Part shown: positions 1-6,508 of the stretch, piece by piece
Layout: every line of letters begins with the position of its first letter
Position numbering within the stretch: position 1 is the stretch's first letter
From: Cupriavidus sp. P-10
GTDB lineage: Bacteria; Pseudomonadota; Gammaproteobacteria; Burkholderiales; Burkholderiaceae
DNA: 64,000 nt
Reading direction: 5' to 3'
Assembly (NCBI RefSeq): GCF_003402535.2
Contig: NZ_AP025171.1
Location: 1,240,001 to 1,304,000, forward strand
Position numbers and translations under genes: made by a program
The notes under the pieces: model-generated
The model's database searches: none
What the model saw: the letters and a program-made list of their open reading frames with translations, nothing else
What the model was told of the DNA's origin: nothing

Positions 1-210
1 GTTGAGCACGCCGATCGACGTGATGCCAATCTGCACCGTCGACAGGAAGCGCGTGGGATCTTCGCCCAGCTTGGCGGCTGCGATCGCCCCCCGGTCGCCG
101 TTCTCGATCTGGCGTTGCAGGCGCGCCTTGCGCGCAGTGACCAGCGCGATCTCCGACATCGCGAACAGGCCGTTCAGCAAGATCAGCGCCAGTAATATGG
201 CAATTTCCAT
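1..210 (-). CDS. HlyC/CorC-family (DUF21/CBS) membrane protein, N-terminal part
   Basis: Only the first 70 codons lie in the window; the gene continues past base 1. The start is ATG at 210 on the minus strand, reading MEIAILLALILLNGLFAMSE. It is followed by ALVTARKARLQ and a segment with STVQIGITSIGVL. This is the typical first transmembrane segment and small-residue loop of the DUF21 (CNNM) domain found in hemolysin-like, CorC-type or magnesium-efflux proteins. The CBS pair and CorC C-terminal domain expected in the family would lie outside the window, so substrate and completeness cannot be judged. It is divergent from the XRE regulator that starts at 434. Confidence 0.85.
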   Translation of the reverse strand, partial: MEIAILLALILLNGLFAMSEIALVTARKARLQRQIENGDRGAIAAAKLGEDPTRFLSTVQIGITSIGVLN

Positions 211-433
211 CAAAGTGCGCGCCCTTTGCGCGCCCGGTGTTCCAAAAGATCAAGCATACCATTCGGCCGTTACAGGAAGCCTGCACAGTGACGCCCGCGC
301 CGCAAAGCTGTCAACGCACTCCTGCAAGGCAGCAAACGCCGCACCACCGCACTACGCAACGAGGCGGCAGGGAATTGCGGTCATTACCTGGCAGGTAGTC
401 GCTCCCGCCGTCCGACCATGCTGTAATAGGCGC

Positions 434-1345
434 ATGGAAACGCTGACACCCGCCTCCGAAGCTACCCTCGACTTCCCCGGCCTGCTGCGCTACTGGCGCG
501 GCAAGCGCGGCTACAGCCAGCTCGCGCTGTCGCTGGCCGCCGGGGTTTCGCAGCGCCATATCTCCTTCCTGGAATCCGGCCGTGCCCGGCCCAGCCGCGA
601 AATGGTGCTGGCGCTGGCCGAGCGCCTGGGCGTGCCGCTGCGGCAGCGCAACCGCATGCTGCTGGCGGGCGGCTTCGCGCCGGCGTACAGCGAGCACGCG
701 CTGGCGTCGCCGCCGCTGCAAATGGTGCAGCAGGCGATCGCGCTGATCCTGTCCAAGCAGGAGCCGTACCCGGCCGTGGTGCTGGACCGTTTCTGGAACC
801 TGGTCGATGCCAACCATGCCTACCGGCGCATGCTTGATACGCTGCTCGACGGACGCGCGCCCGCGTCGCTGGCGGATGGCGACGGGCAGGCCGGCGGTCC
901 GCGCCGCGTCAATCTGATGCTGTCGGTGTTCGACCCGAAGGGGCTGTGGCCGGTGATCGAGAACGCGCGCCAGGTCGGACGCTACCTGCTGCGGCGCGTC
1001 TGGCAGGAACTGCAAGTGCAGGCGCACGACCAGATCGCGCGCGAGATCTTTCGGCGCATCGCCGCGTGGCACCCCGACATGGTCGGCCCCGGTGGCGTGC
1101 TGCTGCCCGACGAAGACGGCGGCGAAGGACCACCGCCACCGGTACTGCCGGTGGTGCTTCACGCCGGCGCGTTCCGTGCGTCGCTGTTCTCGACGCTGAC
1201 CACGCTTGGCATTCCGCAGGACATCACGCTGCAGGAGCTGCGCATCGAGTCCTTCTTCCCTGCCGACGAAGCGACGCGCGCCCTGTTCGAAACGCTGGGC
1301 GCCGCGCAGCCACCGGCGCTCAGAAGCGGTAGCGCAGGTAGATGA
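434..1345 (+). CDS. XRE-family helix-turn-helix regulator with MmyB-like sensor domain
   Basis: This is a 303-residue cytoplasmic transcription regulator. Residues about 16-70 form an XRE-type helix-turn-helix (GLLRYWRGKRGYSQLALS, then GVSQRHISFLESGRARPSRE). The rest (VVLDRFWNLVDANHAYRRML, and FDPKGLWPVIENARQVGRYL) matches the MmyB/PAS-like ligand-binding region of this family, often found next to short-chain dehydrogenases. The frame is open upstream to base 2, but ATG 434 places the HTH at the usual distance from the N-terminus. The region before it is the 5' end of the divergent membrane-protein gene. The stop overlaps the convergent PagL-like gene by 26 bp. The ligand is unknown. Confidence 0.9.
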   Translation: METLTPASEATLDFPGLLRYWRGKRGYSQLALSLAAGVSQRHISFLESGRARPSREMVLALAERLGVPLRQRNRMLLAGGFAPAYSEHALASPPLQMVQQAIALILSKQEPYPAVVLDRFWNLVDANHAYRRMLDTLLDGRAPASLADGDGQAGGPRRVNLMLSVFDPKGLWPVIENARQVGRYLLRRVWQELQVQAHDQIAREIFRRIAAWHPDMVGPGGVLLPDEDGGEGPPPPVLPVVLHAGAFRASLFSTLTTLGIPQDITLQELRIESFFPADEATRALFETLGAAQPPALRSGSAGR

Positions 1346-1916
1346 CGTGGAAGGTGGTGCCAGGATTGGGCTCCTTGATGCCGCCGTTGGACAGGTGCTG
1401 GAAGCGGTAGCCGGCGGTAAAGCGCCGGTCCGAGCCGAAGGTCACGCCGACACCGGCGGATTCCGCGAACTGGAACGCAGTGGAAATGACATGGTCGTCC
1501 GAGGTTCGCGTCCCGGTCATCAGGCGCGGGCCGACAGACAGTTCCAGAAACGGCGCCCACGCGTGCTTCCACCAGCCGATCCGCACCACCGGCGAGGCAC
1601 CGAACTCCCACAGGTCATGCGGATTGTTGTCGCTGCTGCTGTTCCAGCGCGCGATATTGACTTCCCATTGAAGATCGACCAGCCAGCCCTGCGGATTGCC
1701 CCACGCAAAGCCTGAATCCCACAGCATGGCCACTTCGGCCTTCTGCACGTGATGGGTTTCGTCGAAGCCGTACCCCAGCTGCACGGCCGGCGCGGCGTGG
1801 GCCGTGCCGTGAACCAGGTGCAAGGCCAGCAGACCCGCGGCGGCGGCCTGGCGCACCGCCTGCAGCGCTATGCGCCGCTGTCGATGCCATGGAGACCTCG
1901 CGCGTGCCGGTGACAT
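1320..1916 (-). CDS. pagL: PagL-like lipid A 3-O-deacylase (acyloxyacyl hydrolase)
   Basis: The 198-residue protein has an Arg-rich N-terminus and a signal peptide ending near AHAAP (residue 42), then an eight-strand barrel-like pattern ending in aromatic YLRYRF, as expected for an outer-membrane enzyme that removes the 3-O acyl chain of lipid A. The PagL hallmark H-x-S-N is present (His174, Ser176, Asn177, followed by GGIKEPN). By alignment to Pseudomonas PagL from memory, the third catalytic residue (Glu, 12 after Ser) falls on Thr188, so activity is less certain than the fold. ATG 1916 is the first start giving a complete signal peptide. It is convergent with the XRE gene, overlapping it at the 3' end. 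It could alternatively be an inactive barrel homologue. Confidence 0.82.
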   Translation of the reverse strand: MSPARARSPWHRQRRIALQAVRQAAAAGLLALHLVHGTAHAAPAVQLGYGFDETHHVQKAEVAMLWDSGFAWGNPQGWLVDLQWEVNIARWNSSSDNNPHDLWEFGASPVVRIGWWKHAWAPFLELSVGPRLMTGTRTSDDHVISTAFQFAESAGVGVTFGSDRRFTAGYRFQHLSNGGIKEPNPGTTFHVIYLRYRF

Positions 1917-2224
1917 GGGGTGGAGGTCGGCAAGACTGGCTCGGCGATCTTGTCCGGCTTCTTGGTCTTGTTGGCGCATGGAAAGCAAGCTTGGGTTGCT
2001 GCGTTGCTGTCGGACTTCGCATCGGGCGGCATCCGTCACGGGCGCCGCCATGCAAGGCCGGCCTCCATACCCTATTTGTAGTACACCGGCAGGCACATTG
2101 CTGGCGTGGGGTGCGGAGCTGCGCAATCCAGGCGCCTGTGCGCAACGCATGCAAAGCGACCAGATGGTGCCTGTCGTGTGCGACAATGCGGCTCGCTTTT
2201 TCCCGTCTATACGAGGGCAATTCA
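1917..2224. other. Divergent intergenic region, no confident site
   Basis: This gap separates the PagL-like gene from the exported protein at 2225. Frames run open across it on both strands but have no start, signal or family likeness of their own. It presumably holds two divergent promoters. I could not fix a -35/-10 pair with confidence. A GAGG Shine-Dalgarno lies just before ATG 2225. Confidence 0.5.
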
Positions 2225-2788
2225 ATGATGTTCCGCATGTTTGGGCATGCTGCCGCGCTCGCCGGTTGCATGTTCGGTCTGGCCGTGCCGACCGCCCACG
2301 CTGAAGGCAGTGCCATGCCCGCCCAGCGTCCGGCCGCAGCGGCCGGCCTCTATGAGTGCCAGATGCCCGGCGCTGGCACCGTCTTCCGCGCCACGCCCAA
2401 GGAAGGCTGCCGCCAGGTCGCCGCGCCCGACGCCGGCGCACCCGACCCGCAGCGCTGGTTGCCGCTGATGGGCGCCAACGGCGTGATCTCGTATGTCGAC
2501 CAGTCCGCGACCCGGCGCCAGGGTAGCCAGGTCGGCGTCGTGCTGATGCGCAATTCACCGTCCGGCGTCATCCGCACCGCCAGCGGCGAGCCGATCCGTT
2601 CTTCGCTCAGGCGCATGGTGCTTGACTGCGCCACCTCGATGTTCGCGGTGGTCGAGCAGACGCTGTACAGCAAGCGCTATGCGCGCGGCAACCCGCTCTA
2701 TACGATCCGCGCGCCGCAGTCCGGCACCTTCCAGCCTGCCGGCCCCGGCACGATCGCGGGTGAACTGCTGCGCAGGTTGTGCCGCTGA
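2225..2788 (+). CDS. Exported protein resembling the surface-adhesin E family
   Basis: This is a 187-residue protein with a signal peptide (hydrophobic core GHAAALAGCMFGLAVPTAHA, cleavage after AHA near residue 25). The mature part opens with a Cys-containing stretch (YECQMPGAGTVFRATPKEGC), as in DUF4124-like segments. It then carries W-x-PL, GVISYVDQSATRRQGSQVGV and a Cys-pair region (VLDCATSMFAV ... LLRRLC). The pattern of a Trp-Pro motif, a Tyr/Val-Asp strand, and 'RR.G..V.V' is that of the surface-adhesin E-like (Adhesin_E) fold, by memory of the family. Two in-frame ATGs abut at 2225 and 2228, and GAGG precedes them. No molecular function is known. Confidence 0.72.
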   Translation: MMFRMFGHAAALAGCMFGLAVPTAHAEGSAMPAQRPAAAAGLYECQMPGAGTVFRATPKEGCRQVAAPDAGAPDPQRWLPLMGANGVISYVDQSATRRQGSQVGVVLMRNSPSGVIRTASGEPIRSSLRRMVLDCATSMFAVVEQTLYSKRYARGNPLYTIRAPQSGTFQPAGPGTIAGELLRRLCR

Positions 2789-2942
2789 GCTGAGTGGCCT
2801 GCGCCCGGTCACCGGCGCCCTTGTCAGGGTTTGTCCCGGTCAACCGCGTGCAAAGCGTCCTCGTTGATGCAAATGAACCGGCGCGATGGCGTGCCGGTCA
2901 TTGCAGGCATTCCCACACGCAGGGCTCAAGAGGAGACCGAAA

Positions 2943-3167
2943 ATGAAGAAGTGGATCGTCATGCTGTCGCTGGCAATGTTCGGTGCAGGCGCGATGGCGC
3001 AGGCAACGCCGGCAACCCCCGCCACGCCGGCGGCACCGGCTGCCGACAAGGCCACCCCGGCCAAGGCCGACAGCAAGAACAAGGCGAAGGCCAAGAAGAC
3101 CAGCGCCAAGAAAAAGAAGAGCCACGCACCCGGAACCAAGGACCCGATGACGAACAAAGGCGCCTGA
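2943..3167 (+). CDS. Small Lys/Ala/Pro-rich secreted protein
   Basis: This is a 74-residue exported protein of unknown function. A signal peptide (MKKWIVMLSLAMFGAGAMAQ, cleavage after AMA) is followed by repeated ATPATPATP and a very basic tail with KNKAKAKKTSAKKKKS. The composition resembles small periplasmic basic proteins that may bind nucleic acid or anionic polymers, but that is inference. A strong Shine-Dalgarno (AAGAGGAGACC) ends seven bases before ATG 2943, supporting translation. It stands alone; the next gene is convergent. Confidence 0.75.
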   Translation: MKKWIVMLSLAMFGAGAMAQATPATPATPAAPAADKATPAKADSKNKAKAKKTSAKKKKSHAPGTKDPMTNKGA

Positions 3168-3439
3168 GCGCGCTGCCGATGGCGTGGGACGCCCGGCTCC
3201 CCGGAAAGCGGGGAAGCAGGCGGTGTCCGTCGCGCCATGCCGCCGCGCTGCGAGAGCGTGACACGCCAGGCGGGGATATGCGCCCGCCGCGCGCACGACA
3301 AACCGTGGCACGCCATGCAGTGCCTTCCGGGGGGGAAAGGCAGGGTCGTCGCGGTGGATCGAGACAGGAGGCTACGGCCTCCTTCTTTTTATTCCGGCGC
3401 GCGGCGTTGCTGGCTCAGTCGCCGCTACGCGCGATCCGC

Positions 3440-3874
3440 TCAGCCGTCGACGTGGCGCGCCTTCCATTGCCCGCTGGGCTGCTTGCAGAACCAGCCTTTC
3501 CAGTGCTCCTGCGAGCTGCCGCGCTTGAGTTCCGACTCCAGCCGCCGGCACTGCTGGCCCTTGTCGGTCTTGCTTTCAACGGGAGTGATGGTGCCATCGA
3601 CCTGCGGGCGCCGGCCGTTGGCTGGATAGGTCCACGTCACCGACTGGCCGTCGGCAGTATCGTTCAGCGCCTTGCGCACCGATTGCGACAGCGAGGCGCC
3701 TTCCTTCTCGTTGAGCGTGCCGATGATGGATCCGCTCAGGTAGTTGTCGAAGTACGCGTGGGCCGGCGTGGCCATGGCGAGCAGCACCGTGGAGCCGAGC
3801 ACGCCGGCGATGGCGGCGCGGATGGAGGGACGGGTGGCCGGGCGGGCAGTGCGGTCTGGTTGCCGAGGTAGCAT
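3440..3874 (-). CDS. RT0821/Lpp0805-type surface antigen domain protein
   Basis: This 144-residue exported protein has a basic N-terminus, a signal core (GVLGSTVLLAMATPAHA) and a short mature region. The C-terminal domain reads ALNDTADGQSVTWTYPANGR, then DGTITPV, QQCRRLESEL and WFCKQPSGQWK. This fits the conserved C-terminal domain of 17-kDa/RT0821-Lpp0805 surface proteins (Asn-Asp, SVTW, G-x-I-TP, CR, and C-x-x-x-x-G-x-W). The family's usual glycine-zipper segment is reduced to SGSIIGTL. Start ATG 3874 gives the complete signal peptide. The family is thought to sit in the outer membrane; its role is unknown. Confidence 0.72.
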   Translation of the reverse strand: MLPRQPDRTARPATRPSIRAAIAGVLGSTVLLAMATPAHAYFDNYLSGSIIGTLNEKEGASLSQSVRKALNDTADGQSVTWTYPANGRRPQVDGTITPVESKTDKGQQCRRLESELKRGSSQEHWKGWFCKQPSGQWKARHVDG

Positions 3875-4148
3875 GACGATTCCTTTGGCTTCGTGTTGGC
3901 ATGCCGCGAGCCGCGGGGAGGGCATTGCGCGGGCAAGCCGGATGGGTCGTTTGGGTGGCATTGTAAGCGCAATGCCGCGCTGGCGACGACCACTTTGCCG
4001 CATTGCGGCGGCGCCGGCGCGGTTGACACCGGCATGGCGCTGACCTAGCGTTGATTGCTGCCCCAACGCTTGCCATCCCTTGTTCCGCAGCAGCTGTCAG
4101 CGGTGCCCGCCGCAAAGTGCAAGCGCCTTTCCCCCGAGAGGAGACCTC

Positions 4149-4517
4149 ATGAAGCTGCGCTATCTCATCATCGGTCTGGCCGGTGCCTGCGCCTTCGGCG
4201 CGCTGCACGCCCAGACCGGCAAGGCCGACAAGTTCAACCCCTACACCGACGGCGCCAGGCAGGACAAGTTCAGCACGTACACGGATGGGGCCAGGCAGGA
4301 CAAGTTCAGTCCCTATTCGGATGGCGCAAAGAGCGACAACGTGACCTCGCTCAACCCCGGTGCTCGGCCGGACCAGATGGAACCGATCCAGGGCGGGGCG
4401 CAGAAGTCGTTTGATTCCTACAGCCAGGGCGGCATGAAGAGCGGCAAGTTCGATACGTACTCCGAAGGCGCCAAGAGCGGGAAGTTCGACCCCTACAGCG
4501 AAGGGGCCAAAAAGTAA
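4149..4517 (+). CDS. Exported protein built of eight 12-residue repeats
   Basis: The 122-residue protein has a signal peptide ending at ALHA (residue 21). After five further residues, everything is repeat: residues 27-122 divide exactly into eight 12-mers such as DKFNPYTDGARQ, DKFSTYTDGARQ, DKFSPYSDGAKS and, at the end, GKFDTYSEGAKS and GKFDPYSEGAKK. Units 4-6 are diverged. The core is [DG]-KF-x-[PT]-Y-[ST]-[DE]-G-A-[RK]. A good Shine-Dalgarno (GAGAGGAGACC) precedes ATG 4149. A second small exported protein at 48781-49119 carries a related unit. I do not recognise a functional family. Repeated acidic/aromatic units in a secreted protein could bind metal or polymer, but that is a guess. Confidence 0.82.
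   Translation: MKLRYLIIGLAGACAFGALHAQTGKADKFNPYTDGARQDKFSTYTDGARQDKFSPYSDGAKSDNVTSLNPGARPDQMEPIQGGAQKSFDSYSQGGMKSGKFDTYSEGAKSGKFDPYSEGAKK
4227..4514 (+). repeat. Eight in-frame 36-bp repeats (12 residues each)
   Basis: The coding part of the mature protein above is eight consecutive 36-base units. Units 1-3 and 7-8 are closely alike, with a shared GACAAGTTCA-type start and GATGGCGC or GAAGGCGC end. Units 4-6 have drifted. The array suggests growth by tandem duplication. Confidence 0.85.
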
Positions 4518-4918
4518 CACTGTATTAAAAGTGTGGAGCGCGGGGTGTCGGCGGGCACCCCGGTCAATCACGCTTGCCGCGAGGTCCGACGAGCTTAACG
4601 CTCGCCCGCACTCGAGCGGTGTGACCCTAACGCCCGGAAACCCTTGCCCGGAGCGGCTTTCGGGCAACCTCACCAACATTTTGTTTCAAACCTTGCGTGA
4701 TCGAAACGTGACTTTCGCGTCTCGAATTGTTATGGTTTATTTCGCATCGCAACAAACCGGACACAGTGCCCCGCGGGCGCCGAGACCCATGTCTGGGCCA
4801 CGCCATGTTTGGCCGGGCCCGTCTCTTGCTGTGCCCTGCCTTGCTGCGCCGCCTGCAAGGTCCTTCGTCCCGACCGTCGATGCCGGTCACCCCGATTTAA
4901 CCGTTCACCCTGGCATAC
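4518..4918. other. 401-bp region ahead of opgG
   Basis: No gene is seen. The central part (about 4677-4760) is clearly more AT-rich than its surroundings and carries the promoter-like pair described in the next entry. A long leader of about 175 bases would then separate the promoter from opgG. I found no recognisable riboswitch in it. Confidence 0.5.
4708..4736 (+). promoter_or_regulatory. Candidate sigma70 promoter for opgGH
   Basis: GTGACT (4708-4713) and TATGGT (4731-4736) are spaced 17 bp apart in the only AT-rich part of the gap. Each hexamer matches four of six consensus positions. It is read towards opgG. Confidence 0.4.
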
Positions 4919-6508
4919 ATGTCACAGATCGCCACGCCACGCTTGTCCGTAATTTTCACCGTGCCTGCCTCGGGTCAGGCCCGTCGCCGCAGCGTGGGCG
5001 TACGGATCGCGGCATGGCTGGGCGGCGGCGTCCTGGCCCTATGCGCCATGACGGCGCAGGCGTTCGACTTCGATACCGTCGCGGCGCGCGCCAAGCAACT
5101 TGCCTCATCGCCGTACAAAGCCCCGCCGCAGAACCTGCCGCGCGAACTGCGCGAACTCACGTACGAGCGCTACCGCGAAATCGAATACAAGCCCGAGCGT
5201 TTCGCCTGGCGCGGCACGCGCTCGCCGTTCGAGCTGTCGTTCTTCCATGAGGGCATGGTGTTTGACCAGCCGGTGCGCATCCATGAAGTGGTGGGCAACA
5301 GCGTGCGTGAGTTCCGCTTCGATCCCGCCGCGTTCAACTATGGTCCGCACAAGGTCGACGCCGCCAAGCTCAAGGGGCTGGGCTTCGCCGGCTTCCGTAT
5401 CCTGTATCCGCTGAACCAGGGCAAGCGCAAGGACGAACTGGCGTCGTTCCTCGGCGCCAGTTATTTCCGTGCGCTCGGCAAGGACCAGTGGTACGGCTTG
5501 TCGGCGCGTGGCCTGGCGGTGGATACCGCGCTCAATTCGGGCGAGGAATTCCCGCGCTTCGTTGAATACTGGATCGAACGGCCGGGCCCCAACGCCAAGG
5601 AAATCACCATCTACGCGCTGATGGATTCGCGCCGCATGAGCGGCGCCTACCGTTTCACCATCAAGCCGGGCGCGGAGACCGCGATGGAGGTCAAGTCGCG
5701 CCTGTTCCTGCGCGAGAACGTGACCAAGCTGGGCCTGGCACCGCTGACCAGCATGTATCTGTTCGGAGAAAACCAGCCGGCGCCGGCGCAGGATTTCCGT
5801 CCCGAGGTGCATGACTCGGACGGCCTGTCGATCCACCTGGGTACTGGCGAATGGGTCTGGCGCCCGCTGGTCAATCCCAAGCGCCTGCTGGTGACGTCCT
5901 TCTCCGCCACCAATCCGCAGGGCTTTGGACTGATGCAGCGCGACCGCAGCTTCAACAGCTACCAGGAACTGGGTGCATGGTATGAACGCCGCCCCAGCGG
6001 GTGGGTGCAGCCGCGCGGCAACTGGGGCTCGGGCCGGGTCGAGCTGGTGCAGATCCCGACGCCGGACGAGACCAACGACAACATTGTCGCGTACTGGGTG
6101 CCGGACAACCCGCCCAAGCCCAGGCAGCCCTTCGATTATGAGTACCGGTTGCTGTGGCAGAAGGACGGCGAACAACTGCCGCCGCTGTCGTGGGTGAGCC
6201 AGACCCGACTGGGCCAGGGCCAGTCAGCCAGCAAGGAGGACACGAGCTTTTCGCTGGTGGTGGACTTTGAAGGCCCGGGCTTCCGCAAGCTGCCCGCGGA
6301 CGTTCGCATCGACCCGGTGGTTTCGGCCGATGCCAACGGTGAACTGCTCAAGACGTCGGTACAGCGCAATGAAGCGACCGGCGGCTGGCGCATGACCATG
6401 TTGATGCGCCGCAAGGATGAAACCAAGCCGGTAGAGTTGCGCGGCTATCTTCGCAACGGCAATACAACCCTATCCGAGACGTGGAGCTACATCTTACCCC
6501 CAGGCTAA
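4919..6508 (+). CDS. opgG: Glucan biosynthesis protein G (periplasmic OpgG)
   Basis: This 529-residue protein matches OpgG/MdoG throughout. It acts in the periplasm in making osmoregulated periplasmic glucans, together with OpgH. The N-terminus has a basic patch (ARRRSVGVRI) and a long hydrophobic signal ending at MTAQA (residue 48). Family segments follow: NLPRELRELTYERYREIEY, FFHEGMVFDQPVRIHEV, GLGFAGFRILYPLN, EEFPRFVEYWIERP, GTGEWVWRPLVNP, FGLMQRDRSFNSYQ and WYERRPSGWVQP. The length is normal. The start ATG at 4919 has only a weak Shine-Dalgarno. The 3' end overlaps opgH by 28 bp, indicating translational coupling. The twin-Arg-like patch lacks the full Tat consensus, so Sec export is the default. 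Confidence 0.97.
   Translation: MSQIATPRLSVIFTVPASGQARRRSVGVRIAAWLGGGVLALCAMTAQAFDFDTVAARAKQLASSPYKAPPQNLPRELRELTYERYREIEYKPERFAWRGTRSPFELSFFHEGMVFDQPVRIHEVVGNSVREFRFDPAAFNYGPHKVDAAKLKGLGFAGFRILYPLNQGKRKDELASFLGASYFRALGKDQWYGLSARGLAVDTALNSGEEFPRFVEYWIERPGPNAKEITIYALMDSRRMSGAYRFTIKPGAETAMEVKSRLFLRENVTKLGLAPLTSMYLFGENQPAPAQDFRPEVHDSDGLSIHLGTGEWVWRPLVNPKRLLVTSFSATNPQGFGLMQRDRSFNSYQELGAWYERRPSGWVQPRGNWGSGRVELVQIPTPDETNDNIVAYWVPDNPPKPRQPFDYEYRLLWQKDGEQLPPLSWVSQTRLGQGQSASKEDTSFSLVVDFEGPGFRKLPADVRIDPVVSADANGELLKTSVQRNEATGGWRMTMLMRRKDETKPVELRGYLRNGNTTLSETWSYILPPG

Noticed and set aside
4919..5062. Tat signal in OpgG
   Set aside because: ARRRSVGVRI lacks the full S/T-R-R-x-F-L-K pattern, and OpgG family members are Sec-exported; OpgD is the Tat one.
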